Below, piece after piece: positions 8,013-16,836 of a stretch of DNA of 64,000 bases. Source of the DNA: Pararhizobium sp. A13 (GTDB lineage: Bacteria; Pseudomonadota; Alphaproteobacteria; Rhizobiales; Rhizobiaceae); assembly GCF_040126305.1 (NCBI RefSeq), contig NZ_CP149510.1:3173001-3237000 (forward strand). Direction: 5' to 3'. The notes under the pieces are model-generated. The model was given only the letters and a program-made list of their open reading frames with translations. It searched no databases and was not told the origin of the DNA. Each line of letters begins with the position of its first letter. The stretch's first letter is position 1. Made by a program: the position numbers and the translations under genes.

Positions 8013-8729
8013 TTAATGGTAACGTCGGATCAGACCGACCAGTTTGCCTTGTATCTTGACTCGGTCGGGGCCGAAAATCCGGGTTTCGTAGGCAGGGTTG
8101 GCAGCTTCGAGCGCAATCGATGCACCCTTGCGGCGAAACCGCTTCAGCGTCGCCTCCTCATCGTCCACCAAGGCGACGACAATCTCTCCCGGGCTGGCGC
8201 TGTTGGTATTGCGGATGATGACGGTGTCGCCATCGAGAATGCCGGCCTCGATCATCGAATCGCCGCGCACTTCCAGCGCATAATGTTCGCCGCTCCCGAC
8301 CATCTCGAGCGGCACGGAAATATCGTGCGTATTGTTCTGGATCGCCGAGATCGGCACACCGGCCGCGATTCGCCCCATGACCGGGATAGAAACGGAACTG
8401 TTCTCATTGCTGGCCGGTACGGCCTTGGCGGTGGCTGGCGCCGGCGGAGCGCCGCGGCTGCCCTGGATAACGCTCGGCGAAAAACCACGCTTGGGCTGGA
8501 GGCTCATGGAATAGGCCTCCGGCAGCTTGATCACTTCAAGCGCGCGCGCCCGGTTGGGCAGACGCCGGATGAAGCCGCGCTCCTCGAGCGCCGTGATCAG
8601 CCGGTGAATGCCGGATTTGGAAGCGAGGTCCAGTGCATCCTTCATCTCATCGAAGGACGGCGGCACACCCGATTCCTTCATTCTTTCGTGAATGAACAGA
8701 AGCAGTTCCTGTTGCTTGCGGGTCAGCAT
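8013..8729 (-). CDS. lexA: LexA SOS repressor
   Basis: Represses DNA-damage genes and self-cleaves with RecA filaments. The 238-aa protein has an N-terminal winged helix ([17 protein letters not shown]..., recognition part [20 protein letters not shown]). The cleavage site Ala123-Gly124 (GRIAAGVP), Ser158 in RGDSM and Lys196 in EATLKRF form the S24 protease machinery. A long Ala/Pro-rich linker separates the domains, as in other rhizobial LexA proteins. An SOS box lies about 50 bp upstream of the start, implying autoregulation. Confidence 0.97.
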   Translation of the reverse strand: MLTRKQQELLLFIHERMKESGVPPSFDEMKDALDLASKSGIHRLITALEERGFIRRLPNRARALEVIKLPEAYSMSLQPKRGFSPSVIQGSRGAPPAPATAKAVPASNENSSVSIPVMGRIAAGVPISAIQNNTHDISVPLEMVGSGEHYALEVRGDSMIEAGILDGDTVIIRNTNSASPGEIVVALVDDEEATLKRFRRKGASIALEAANPAYETRIFGPDRVKIQGKLVGLIRRYH

Positions 8730-8776
8730 GAAAGATCACTCCGGATCGAGAAACAAATCAAGAACGAACACTATAT

Positions 8777-8791
8777 GTTCCATATGTGTTC
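8777..8791 (-). promoter_or_regulatory. SOS box, GTTC-N7-GTTC
   Basis: GTTC-CATATGT-GTTC matches the alphaproteobacterial LexA operator (direct repeat with 7-nt spacer). It lies upstream of lexA. Neighbouring GAAC repeats at 8762-8769 may extend the site. Confidence 0.85.
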
Positions 8792-8958
8792 CGCAAGTCC
8801 CTAAAATTCGTTGAACTTTTTCAAAGCGCGATTTTATTGGGCTTGTCCCGCCGAAAGCCGGCATTCATCACGCCGCCGCGGAACATTCGCAACCGTCCGG
8901 CCGTTTTCCGCTCAGCGGTGTCGAGGCGCGGCAGGGATTGCTGGGCCGACCGGTATTG

Positions 8959-9111
8959 ATGGTTCTGATCGGCAGCCTCGTGCTTGCCCTCATTGCCTGG
9001 GGCGGCGTCGAGATGTTCGGCGAAAGCACCGACAATGATGCCGCGACGCAGGTTCAGGAAATCATTCCGGCGGCCAAGGATGCCGTGAAAGCCTTATCCG
9101 CCACGACTTGA
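8959..9111 (+). CDS. Possible small membrane protein, start unclear
   Basis: From the first ATG the 50-aa product is MVLIGSLVLALIAWGGVEMF followed by an acidic tail ending in KALSATT. It has one membrane helix. The same frame is open and protein-like upstream to 8815 (a stretch with GRFPLSGVEARQGLLGRPV) but has no ATG or GTG there. The N-terminus may therefore be lost, start from a rare codon, or be a remnant. It is divergent from lexA. Function unknown. Confidence 0.4.
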   Translation: MVLIGSLVLALIAWGGVEMFGESTDNDAATQVQEIIPAAKDAVKALSATT

Positions 9112-9158
9112 TTGCAGCCCCTCCAGCCCCGGTGAGGCCTTTGCAGATTGGCGCCGGG

Positions 9159-9434
9159 TTACGACGTCTGCCGCTTGCGCGCCCACCAGACGGAAAGTCT
9201 GCGGCGCTGGCGCCGGACGAAGGCGAGGTCATGCGACAGCACGATCAGGCCTAAGGGCACCATCCAGAAGCCCAAAACCGGGAGGAAGCCCAGGATACCG
9301 CCAAAGAGCAGCACGGCACCAAGTGCAATGCGCAAGGCCCGCGATTGAGGCAGGCGCAGGCGCCACGACCCGAGAATGAGTTCATGCGCGCGCGCATCGA
9401 TACCGAATTTTTTCGTTTTCTGCGGTTCTGCCAT
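9159..9434 (-). CDS. PGPGW-type small transmembrane protein
   Basis: A 91-aa protein (MAEPQKTKKFGIDARAHELI...) with two hydrophobic segments around ALRIALGAVLLFGGILGFLP and VLGFWMVPLGLIVLSHD, followed by a very basic tail RRQRRR. The central FLPVLGFWMVPLG resembles the putative PGPGW transmembrane family. The start at 9434 has AGGTGAG just upstream; an upstream in-frame ATG at 9485 lacks one. Role unknown. Confidence 0.7.
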   Translation of the reverse strand: MAEPQKTKKFGIDARAHELILGSWRLRLPQSRALRIALGAVLLFGGILGFLPVLGFWMVPLGLIVLSHDLAFVRRQRRRLSVWWARKRQTS

Positions 9435-9626
9435 AAACTCACCTGCTACACGTCCGATGGCGAGCACCACGGAGCGAATTTGCATTGCGGCTCTTCAAGT
9501 GCGCCGCTCTCCCCAGATGGGGAGTTCTCCACAGTCAGACAAGATTGTGCACTTTTTTTGAAAAACTGCTTGGCAAATCGGAAAAGCATTTGTATTAGCA
9601 GCCTCACTTCTGCAGCGCGCAGATGA

Positions 9627-9701
9627 TCCCTGGTAGCTCAGCGGTAGAGCATTCGACTGTTAATCGACAGGTCGCCGGTTCGAATCCGGCCCGGGGAGCC
9701 A
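9627..9701 (+). tRNA. tRNA-Asn (anticodon GTT)
   Basis: A 75-nt tRNA from TCCCTGG to CCGGGGA-GCCA with encoded CCA. The anticodon loop CTGTTAA gives GTT, and the T-loop GGTTCGAATCC is present. Confidence 0.96.
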
Positions 9702-9706
9702 GTTTC

Positions 9707-9738
9707 AAAGGGCTGCACTTAATGGTGCAGCCCTTTTT
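9707..9738 (+). terminator. Rho-independent terminator of tRNA-Asn
   Basis: A perfect 12-bp stem (AAAGGGCTGCAC / GTGCAGCCCTTT) with a 6-nt loop runs into a T-tract directly after tRNA-Asn. Confidence 0.88.
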
Positions 9739-9928
9739 CGTTGCATATTTTTCAATGATGCGAGACCGGCCAGCCTGCTTAATCGCCTCGACCCTGTTCA
9801 CAACTGCATTGTCGCCTATACTCTCGGTACTGTTTCGCGCGCATTGCAGCGGGATCGCTGTCCTGTCGTCCGACGATAAGTGCGCCGGGACGAGCTTGGT
9901 GCGCCGGCTCTGACGGCACGGGATCACA

Positions 9929-10759
9929 ATGACAGCCGAAAAAGTGTCGCTGACCGGGGAGAAGCAAACTCTCCTCATCACGCTTTACGCGAAGGCCGGG
10001 GAAAGCCGCCTGCCGGATTCCCTTCTGCAGGATCGTTTCGCCGCCGAGACCGTCCGCCGGATCGACTATGACTTTTCGCGGCTGAAGGTTGATCGCGACA
10101 TGATGATCGGCGTGGCGATGCGCGCCCATATTCTCGACGGCTGGACGCGTGACTTCATTGCACGCCATCCCGACGCGACCGTCCTGCATCTCGGCTGCGG
10201 GCTGGACAGTCGCATATTCCGCGTCGATCCGGCGCCGAATATCCGCTGGTTCGACGTGGACTATCCCGAGGTTGTCACGCTACACCGAAAACTCTATCCC
10301 GAGCGCGACGGGTACAGTCTGATCGGTTCGTCCGTGACGGACCCGAAATGGCTCGCGGATGTGCCCGCCGACCGTCCGACCATCGTCATCGCCGAGGGGC
10401 TTTTTCCTTATCTTCCGGCCGACGAGGTCCCGAAGCTGCTGCGGCGGCTCACCGCGCATCTCCCGAGCGGTGAGTTGGTCTTTGATGGCTATAGCCGGCT
10501 CGGACTGGAACTCATCAGCTGGCAGCCTTCGGTGCGCGCGACCGGAGCCAGGCTGCATTGGGCGATAAACGATCCGCGCGACCTCGAAAGGCAGGTTCCA
10601 CGGCTGAAACTGCAAACTGAACTTCCGGCCTATGATCCGGAAGGTTACGATCCGAGGCAGATCGCCAGGCTATCCTGGGCGGCGCGTTTGACGATTCTCG
10701 CCTTCGCCGCAGTTCCGGCCCTTGGGCGAATCGGCTGGCTCTTGCGCTTTCGGTTTTGA
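9929..10759 (+). CDS. Class I SAM-dependent methyltransferase, leucine carboxyl methyltransferase/TcmP-like
   Basis: Predicted O-methyltransferase of the LCM family, which uses SAM to methylate carboxyl or polyketide hydroxyl groups. The 276-aa protein shows the family marks HLGCGLDSR (SAM-binding loop, about residue 87), FDVDYPEVV (acidic residue after beta 2) and IAEGLFPYL. Substrate cannot be told from sequence. The N-terminal SLTGEKQTLLITLYAKAGES is typical of TcmP-type enzymes. No Shine-Dalgarno is obvious at the ATG. It is followed by a LysE exporter on the same strand, perhaps co-transcribed. Confidence 0.85.
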   Translation: MTAEKVSLTGEKQTLLITLYAKAGESRLPDSLLQDRFAAETVRRIDYDFSRLKVDRDMMIGVAMRAHILDGWTRDFIARHPDATVLHLGCGLDSRIFRVDPAPNIRWFDVDYPEVVTLHRKLYPERDGYSLIGSSVTDPKWLADVPADRPTIVIAEGLFPYLPADEVPKLLRRLTAHLPSGELVFDGYSRLGLELISWQPSVRATGARLHWAINDPRDLERQVPRLKLQTELPAYDPEGYDPRQIARLSWAARLTILAFAAVPALGRIGWLLRFRF

Positions 10760-10894
10760 AACGCTCTGCCCAATATGTGCATGCTCCCGCGGGGCTTGAC
10801 GCGTCCGGCGGTCTTGCAACCGACGAGCGCGACAATACGTCAATTCCGTTGTACAAAGAACTTCCGCCCTCACCCGCCGGAACCGGAGCCGACA

Positions 10895-11527
10895 ATGCCT
10901 GCAACCGACCTGCTGATCGCCTTTCTTGCCACGACCGCGGTCTTTGCCTACATCCCCGGCCCTGCCATGCTTTATGCCGCGGCCCAGACGATCGCACGCG
11001 GTCGGTGGTCGGGGCTGATGGCTGCATTGGGCATTCATCTCGGCGGCTATGTCCATGTTTTTGCAGCGGCCGCCGGCTTGTCGATCCTGTTCCACGCCGT
11101 GCCGATGCTTTACATGGCCGTGAAATTTGCCGGAGCGGCCTATCTTGTCTGGCTCGGCATTTCGCTGTTTCGTGCCCGGGTGCGAGAGGATGTCGCCCTG
11201 CCCGGCATCGAGCCGAAATCCGGCCGGCGCGCCTTTTTCGAAAGCGTCACCGTCGAGGTTCTCAATCCCAAGACGGCGATCTTCTTTGTGGCCTTCCTGC
11301 CGCAATTCGCCGATGTTTCCGCCGCTTTCCCCGTCTGGCTGCAGCTTGCCATTCTGGGGACCATCGTCAATCTCATGTTTTCTTCGGCCGACATCGTCTG
11401 TGTGCTTCTGGCCGGCGCGGTGATTGGGCGGCTGCGCCGCTCGGGCCAGGCGCAGCGCCTCATGCAGCGCGCCGGCGGTGCAATGCTGATCGGGTTGGGT
11501 GCTCATCTTGCCTTTCAGAAGAGCTGA
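10895..11527 (+). CDS. LysE/RhtB family amino-acid exporter
   Basis: Inner-membrane exporter of the LysE superfamily, likely for amino acids or small metabolites. The 210-aa protein has about six hydrophobic segments and the family signatures FAYIPGPAMLYAAAQT near the N-terminus and VEVLNPKTAIFFVAFLPQF in the middle. The start at 10895 has GGAG 7 nt upstream and begins MPATDLLIAFLATTAVFAYI; an upstream in-frame ATG at 10775 would add an unlikely hydrophilic leader. Substrate unknown. Confidence 0.9.
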   Translation: MPATDLLIAFLATTAVFAYIPGPAMLYAAAQTIARGRWSGLMAALGIHLGGYVHVFAAAAGLSILFHAVPMLYMAVKFAGAAYLVWLGISLFRARVREDVALPGIEPKSGRRAFFESVTVEVLNPKTAIFFVAFLPQFADVSAAFPVWLQLAILGTIVNLMFSSADIVCVLLAGAVIGRLRRSGQAQRLMQRAGGAMLIGLGAHLAFQKS

Positions 11528-11723
11528 TTCTTAAGCGAGAACCGCGTTCGCGAGACTTTTCGCAAGACCTGAAATAAAAAAGCTATGAAAACAATAACGC
11601 TTCCCCCGCCCCGATGGCTCGTGATTGTTTGGAGGCACGGATTTTCTCATGAAATCAACGTTGGCGACCCGGCGAAATGAGGTTATTTTGTGTCAGGAGC
11701 AATGATTTCCGAGGATCTGTCGT

Positions 11724-12977
11724 ATGAGCACAGCAGACGCCTGTTCTTGCGAGCCGAAGGATGGCGAGCGCCTTTCCGCTGAAAATCTATCACGTATCAT
11801 CAAGGGGCTGCCCGCCAAGGCGCAACGGGTGCTGCGCGGTCTCGTTCACATGCAGGCCGGCTGCCTGAAACTGACATTGCCGGATAGCCGCAAGGTCGTC
11901 GTCAAAGGCAAGACAGAGGGACCTGTCGCCTCGGTTACCCTTCACAACTGGAACATGCCACAACGGGCCCTCAGCGGCGGCACCATCGCCGTTGCCGAAA
12001 GCTATATGGACGGTGACTGGGACAGCCCGGATGTCGGCGCCTTCCTCGAACTCTTCCTCGTCAACACCGATGTCGGCCGTAATTTTTCCAATGGCGCCCG
12101 CGGGGTGCTGCGGCTGGTCGAAAAACTCCGCCACTGGCTGAACGCCAATACGAAGACGGGCTCGAAGCGGAACATCTCCGCCCACTACGACCTCGGCAAC
12201 GCCTTCTACAAGCAGTGGCTGGACCCGACCATGACCTATTCCTCGGCGCTCTATTCGACCGGGGCGAATGATCTGCAGTCGGCGCAACGCGCCAAATACC
12301 AGGCGCTCGCGGACGCTGCCGGGATCGAGGCCGGTCACCACGTCCTTGAGATCGGCTGCGGCTGGGGCGGTTTTGCCGAATATGCGGCCGGCGAGATCGG
12401 TTGCAAGGTAACCGGGCTGACCATCAGCCGCGAACAGCTCGCTTTTGCCAACGAGCGGATGAAGAAGGCGGGGCTGTCCGACAAGGTCGATATCAGGTTC
12501 CAGGACTATCGCGACGAGACGGGGCTCTATGACCGGATCGTCTCCATCGAGATGTTCGAGGCCGTCGGCGAGAAATATTGGCCCGCCTATTTCGCGCAGT
12601 TGCAGCGCTGCCTGAAGCCCGGCGGCAAGGCCGGCCTGCAGATCATCACCATCAAGCCGGAAGCCTATCGGGAATATCGCGCCAACCCCGACTTCATCCA
12701 GAAATATGTCTTCCCGGGCGGCATGCTGCCGACGCGCGAACATCTGATCGATCTCGGCCGCAAGGTCGGACTGAAGATGAGCGGCGATTTCGGCTTCGGC
12801 CTCGATTATGCCCGCACGCTGGCCGAATGGCGCCAGCGCTTCTGGAGTGTCTGGGACAAGGTCGAGCCGCTCGGCTTCGACACCCGCTTCAAGCGCCTCT
12901 GGGAATTCTATCTGTTCTACTGCGAGGCCGGTTTCCGGGCCAAAAACATCGACGTAAGACAGATCGTCTATGAATGA
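11724..12977 (+). CDS. cfa: Cyclopropane-fatty-acyl-phospholipid synthase
   Basis: Methylenates the double bond of unsaturated fatty acids in membrane phospholipids using SAM, typically in stationary phase or acid stress. The 417-aa protein has the SAM-binding motif LEIGCGWGGFAEYA, the family segment HYDLGNAFYKQWLDPTMTYS, IEMFEAVGEKYW, and the C-terminal FYCEAGFRAKNID that holds the active-site Cys region. The length fits the family (about 380-420). The ATG is preceded by GAGG at 9 nt. It appears monocistronic; the SMR pair starts about 150 bp downstream. Confidence 0.95.
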   Translation: MSTADACSCEPKDGERLSAENLSRIIKGLPAKAQRVLRGLVHMQAGCLKLTLPDSRKVVVKGKTEGPVASVTLHNWNMPQRALSGGTIAVAESYMDGDWDSPDVGAFLELFLVNTDVGRNFSNGARGVLRLVEKLRHWLNANTKTGSKRNISAHYDLGNAFYKQWLDPTMTYSSALYSTGANDLQSAQRAKYQALADAAGIEAGHHVLEIGCGWGGFAEYAAGEIGCKVTGLTISREQLAFANERMKKAGLSDKVDIRFQDYRDETGLYDRIVSIEMFEAVGEKYWPAYFAQLQRCLKPGGKAGLQIITIKPEAYREYRANPDFIQKYVFPGGMLPTREHLIDLGRKVGLKMSGDFGFGLDYARTLAEWRQRFWSVWDKVEPLGFDTRFKRLWEFYLFYCEAGFRAKNIDVRQIVYE

Positions 12978-13126
12978 GGGTATGGCCTGCGGCACTCAGT
13001 CCAGGCTCAACCGCCGAATGCTTCAACGTCTCCCCAGCAATAAAGTCGTTGCTACAGCTTTACCGCCGCTGTCGGGCGGCTTATGCACACCAAGGTTTTT
13101 TCAATCGACCATTCCAAGGGGATGAC

Positions 13127-13489
13127 GTGCGTCTTGCATGGGTTTTTCTGGCGCTCGCCATTGCCACTGAAGTTATCGGCCTGACGGTGATGAAAGCCGC
13201 CTCGTCCGGCGGTGGCGCCTGGGGCTATGCGGTGATGTATGTCTCCATCGCCCTCTCCTATGTCTTCCTCGCCAAGGCAGTGAAGAAAATCTCGGTCGGC
13301 GTTGCCTACGCGATCTGGGAAGGTTCCGGCATTGCGCTGATCACGCTGGTTTCCGTCTTCGTCTTCAATCACGTGCTGAGCAATCAGGAGATGATCGGCC
13401 TGATGATGGCCGTCGGTGGCATCATTCTCGTCAATGCCGGCGAAGTTCACGAGGAGGAGCAAATGGAAGTGGCCGATGACCGCGTCTAA
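13127..13489 (+). CDS. mdtJ: SMR efflux subunit, MdtJ-like
   Basis: One half of a paired small multidrug resistance transporter; in E. coli MdtJI exports spermidine. The 120-aa protein has four hydrophobic helices, starts VRLAWVFLALAIATEVIG with the essential membrane Glu in ATEVIG, and has LSYVFLAKAVKKISVGVAY and AIWEGSGIALITL as in E. coli MdtJ. GTG at 13127 is chosen: AAGGGG lies 6 nt upstream and the membrane helix follows directly. Its 3' end overlaps mdtI by 14 bp, so the subunits are translationally coupled. Confidence 0.9.
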   Translation: MRLAWVFLALAIATEVIGLTVMKAASSGGGAWGYAVMYVSIALSYVFLAKAVKKISVGVAYAIWEGSGIALITLVSVFVFNHVLSNQEMIGLMMAVGGIILVNAGEVHEEEQMEVADDRV

Positions 13490-13802
13490 CGTCTATTTCC
13501 TCTTCGCGGTGCTGGCGGGCGTGCTTGATGTCGCAGCCAACCTTGCTTCCACCAAGTCGAACGGATTCGCCCGCCGCGGCTGGGGCGCCCTGTCGATCCT
13601 GCTGGTACTCGCGGCGTTTGCCCTATTGGTGGAAGCGGTCAAAGGCATGGAACTGGCGATTGCCTATGCCATCCTCGGCGCTACCGGGATTTTTGGCACG
13701 GCCATTTCTGCCCGCATCCTTTTCGGCCAGAAACTGAAGCCGATCGGCTGGGTCGGGCTTGTCCTCGTCTTCGGCGCTGTGGTCGTGCTTCACACGGCCT
13801 GA
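13476..13802 (+). CDS. mdtI: SMR efflux subunit, MdtI-like
   Basis: Partner of the preceding gene. The 108-aa, four-helix protein aligns by eye with E. coli MdtI through SNGFARRGWGALSILLVLAA, VEAVKGMELAIAYAI and LFGQKLKPIGWVGLVLVFG. The first helix carries Asp (AGVLDVAANLA) where single-gene SMR proteins have Glu, which is usual for the asymmetric partner of a pair. The start lies inside the end of mdtJ. The stop overlaps the convergent SDR gene by 13 bp. Confidence 0.9.
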   Translation: MTASNVYFLFAVLAGVLDVAANLASTKSNGFARRGWGALSILLVLAAFALLVEAVKGMELAIAYAILGATGIFGTAISARILFGQKLKPIGWVGLVLVFGAVVVLHTA

Positions 13803-14632
13803 GGGTCGCGCGCCATCGCTTCCGCGGCGCGACGCTGCGTCACAAGCGGTCGGTTTTTCCATCCGGTCGCCCAGTTCAATACCCAGAAGTAGAGCCCATA
13901 AGGCAGCAAGCTGAGCATTTTCATCCTGTAGGTGAAGCGCTTCGGAAAGGTGATCTCGAAACCGTTTGATTTCAGGCCTTTGGCGATACCGTCAGCCGCC
14001 TCTTGCGGGCTGATCAAAACCGGCATCGAAAATATGTTCTTCGCAGTGGACGCCGTGTCGACAAAACCTGGATTGATGATCTGCAGACGTATTCCGGTCT
14101 TGTCGAGATCGAATTTCAGGCTCTCGGCCATGTTGATCAACGCCGCCTTCGTCGCGCCATAGGCAGCGCTCGTCGGCAGACCGCCGTAACCCGAAACGGA
14201 GGAGACAATGGCGATCTGCCCGTGGCCTCGCGCCTGCATGTGACGCACGGCTGGCAAGAGACAGTTGACCGTCCCGTGCAGGTTCACCGCAAATGTCTTC
14301 TCGAAATCCTCGCGATGCATATCCTCGCCGTGCACCGGGATATGGACGCCGGCATTGAGCACCGCGAGCGCCATCGCGCCGTGTTCATATTCGATGGCCG
14401 CGAGAACGCGCTCCATGTCTCGCGGATCGGTGACGTCGCCGTCCAGCACGATGATCTTGCCCGGTCCCGGCGCTTCATGTTGGAGCTGAACCAGCTTTTC
14501 GTGGTCTCGGGCCGTGACCGCCACGTCGAAGCCGTCTCTTGCCAGATGCAGTGCCAAGGCGCGGCCGATGCCGGAGCTTGCGCCCGTCACCCAGGCCAAA
14601 CCATGCTGCGGATGTGCGACAAAGTCGGTCAT
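13790..14632 (-). CDS. SDR family oxidoreductase
   Basis: A 280-aa NAD(P)-dependent short-chain dehydrogenase with Rossmann motif TGASSGIG (residues about 16-23), LNAGVHIP as the NNAG equivalent, and catalytic Ser...YGATK (YxxxK). A C-terminal extension with ITFPKRFTYRMKMLSLLPYG may be membrane-associated. AAAGGAA precedes the ATG at 14632 by about 6 nt. Substrate cannot be inferred. It is convergent with mdtI. Confidence 0.88.
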   Translation of the reverse strand: MTDFVAHPQHGLAWVTGASSGIGRALALHLARDGFDVAVTARDHEKLVQLQHEAPGPGKIIVLDGDVTDPRDMERVLAAIEYEHGAMALAVLNAGVHIPVHGEDMHREDFEKTFAVNLHGTVNCLLPAVRHMQARGHGQIAIVSSVSGYGGLPTSAAYGATKAALINMAESLKFDLDKTGIRLQIINPGFVDTASTAKNIFSMPVLISPQEAADGIAKGLKSNGFEITFPKRFTYRMKMLSLLPYGLYFWVLNWATGWKNRPLVTQRRAAEAMARDPQAV

Positions 14633-15029
14633 GGGTTTTCCTTTCGCCGTTCCAGGCTGCGCCATCCCGATACGCGGGATCACAAAACAATACGCATTGA
14701 AATGGAGTTTGTTCCCGCATTCGGGCCATTCGACGGCAATCAGCCGATCAGATGTCGATCAGCTGGCGCAGAGAGCCGACGAGCTCGACCGGCGCATCGG
14801 CTTTAGCAGCGCTTTTCCGGCGGCGGGTCAATTTTTGCCCGGGGCGGCATCCAGATGAAACACTTTTTCTTGCTTCGCTCCGCGCTCCGGCTGAAAAGAC
14901 GCTAAGATTCCGGTATGTTGGATTGTGAAGGCCGAAAACGGCTGATGCGGTTCGGACATGTCCTGTTAAAGTCATCATCCGCGTCAGGCGACCGCCTGAT
15001 GCAGTACCCCGCAGCCAAGAGGTTCGCTC
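14633..15029. other. Divergent intergenic region, nothing recognised
   Basis: This region separates the SDR gene and cysK and should hold both promoters. No gene, riboswitch or strong terminator is apparent. Confidence 0.5.
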
Positions 15030-16070
15030 ATGTCCGTTCTGCCCTCCGTTCTCGACGCCATCGGCAATACGCCGCTGATCCGCCTCAAGGGACCGTCCGA
15101 GGCCACCGGCTGCACCATTCTCGGCAAGGCCGAATTTCTCAATCCGGGCCAGTCGGTCAAGGATCGGGCGGCGCTGTCGATCATCCGCCAGGCGGAAAAA
15201 TCAGGGCAACTGAAGCCGGGTGGCGTCATTGTCGAAGGTACTGCCGGCAACACCGGAATCGGCCTCGCAGTGGTCGCGCAGGCGCTCGGCTACCGCACGG
15301 TCATCGTCATTCCGGAGACGCAGAGCCAGGAAAAGAAGGATGCCATTCGCTTGCTCGGCGCCGAGCTGGTCGAAGTCCCGGCCGTGCCCTACAAGAACCC
15401 AAACAACTACGTGAAACTGTCCGGCCGTCTCGCAGCCGAACTCGCAAAGACCGAGCCGAACGGCGCGATCTGGGCCAACCAGTTCGACAATGTCGCCAAT
15501 CGTGACGCGCATGTGGAGACGACGGCACCGGAAATCTGGCGCGATACCGACGGCAAGGTCGATGGTTTCATCTGCGCGGTCGGGTCCGGCGGCACGCTCG
15601 CCGGCGTGGCGCTCGGCCTGAAAGCGAAGAACCCGAACATCAAGATCGGCATTGCTGATCCGGAGGGGGCGGCACTCTACAACTACTATGCTAATGGTGA
15701 ACTGAAATCCTCCGGTGGCTCGATCACCGAGGGCATCGGCCAGGGCCGCATCACCGCAAACCTCGAAGGGTTCACGCCGGATTTCGCTTACCAGATTCCG
15801 GATACGGAAGCCGTACCGCTGGTCTTCGATCTCCTTGAAAAGGAAGGCATCTGCGTCGGCGGCTCGACCGGCATCAACATTGCCGGCGCCATCCGCCTGG
15901 CAAAAGATCTGGGTCCGGGACATACCATCGTGACGATCCTCTGCGACTATGGTAACCGCTATCAGTCGAAACTGTTCAATCCGGCATTTCTGAAGTCCAA
16001 GGGCCTTCCCGTTCCGGCCTGGCTGACCAGGAATTCCGGGATAACGGTGCCATACGAACCCGCCGGATAA
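15030..16070 (+). CDS. cysK: Cysteine synthase A family (O-acetylserine sulfhydrylase)
   Basis: PLP enzyme that makes cysteine from O-acetylserine and sulfide. The 346-aa protein has NPGQSVKDRAA with PLP Lys44, the substrate loop VEGTAGNTGIGLA, the phosphate-binding CAVGSGGTLAG, and GGSTGINIAGA near the C-terminus. It is somewhat longer than E. coli CysK and has the insert and PYKNPNNYVKLSGRLA region seen in alphaproteobacterial members. It begins a same-strand run with an AlaX-like gene and sseA, which suggests sulfur amino-acid handling. Confidence 0.95.
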   Translation: MSVLPSVLDAIGNTPLIRLKGPSEATGCTILGKAEFLNPGQSVKDRAALSIIRQAEKSGQLKPGGVIVEGTAGNTGIGLAVVAQALGYRTVIVIPETQSQEKKDAIRLLGAELVEVPAVPYKNPNNYVKLSGRLAAELAKTEPNGAIWANQFDNVANRDAHVETTAPEIWRDTDGKVDGFICAVGSGGTLAGVALGLKAKNPNIKIGIADPEGAALYNYYANGELKSSGGSITEGIGQGRITANLEGFTPDFAYQIPDTEAVPLVFDLLEKEGICVGGSTGINIAGAIRLAKDLGPGHTIVTILCDYGNRYQSKLFNPAFLKSKGLPVPAWLTRNSGITVPYEPAG

Positions 16071-16077
16071 GCATCTC

Positions 16078-16821
16078 ATGAAAACGACTGCCCTTTTTCG
16101 CGACGATTTCTACCTTTCAACAACGGAAGCGATCGTTACGGGAATAAGGGAAGACGGCGGCATCGAACTCGATCAAACCTGCTTCTACGCGACGTCGGGC
16201 GGGCAGCCCGGCGACAACGGCTTTTTCGAACGCGCCGACGGCGGCCGCATCGAAATCGCCGCGACGCGCAATGGCGACACCAAGGACATCATCATCCACG
16301 TCCCCGTCGCCGATCAGCCGGTTCCGCTGGTTGGCGAAAAGCTGGTGCTGCACATCGACTGGCCACGCCGCTACAGGCTGATGCGTATGCATACGGCCTG
16401 CCATCTCCTTTCCGTCGTCTGTCAGTTTCCGATCACCGGTGCCGCTGTCGGCGAGGAGGAAAGCCGCGTCGATTTTGACATGAGCGAAACCATCGACAAG
16501 GACGAGGTGACGTCAGCGCTGATGAAGCTGGTGAACGAGAACCACCCTGTCTACCTGCAGTGGATCACCGACGCGGACCTTGCTGCCAATCCCGACATCG
16601 TCAAGTCGAAGAACGTCCGCCCGCCGATCGGTCTCGGCCGGGTCAGTCTCGTCTGCATCGGCGAGAATTCCTCGGTGGACAGCCAGCCCTGCGGCGGTAC
16701 GCACGTCTCCGAAACCCAGGAGGTCGGCGCCATTTTCATCGCCAAAATTGAAAAGAAGGGTAAGGAAAACCGCCGTTTCCGCATCCGGTTCGGTACGCCG
16801 GAAACCGCACCCACCCTTTGA
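16078..16821 (+). CDS. Alanyl-tRNA editing protein, AlaX-like
   Basis: Trans-editing deacylase that hydrolyses mischarged Ser-tRNA(Ala) or Gly-tRNA(Ala). The 247-aa protein has the zinc-ligand motifs of the AlaRS editing domain, HTACH (in MRMHTACHLLS) and CGGTH (in SQPCGGTHVSE), and an N-terminal beta-barrel segment LDQTCFYATSGGQPGDNG. This is the AlaX-M/L size class without the synthetase core. It starts 7 bp after cysK, so it is probably co-transcribed. Confidence 0.9.
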   Translation: MKTTALFRDDFYLSTTEAIVTGIREDGGIELDQTCFYATSGGQPGDNGFFERADGGRIEIAATRNGDTKDIIIHVPVADQPVPLVGEKLVLHIDWPRRYRLMRMHTACHLLSVVCQFPITGAAVGEEESRVDFDMSETIDKDEVTSALMKLVNENHPVYLQWITDADLAANPDIVKSKNVRPPIGLGRVSLVCIGENSSVDSQPCGGTHVSETQEVGAIFIAKIEKKGKENRRFRIRFGTPETAPTL

Positions 16822-16836
16822 TCGGAGAATAGAGCA

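Noticed and set aside
11790..12995. 400-codon minus-strand frame opposite cfa
   Set aside because: Antisense shadow of the well-supported cyclopropane synthase, with no motif of its own.
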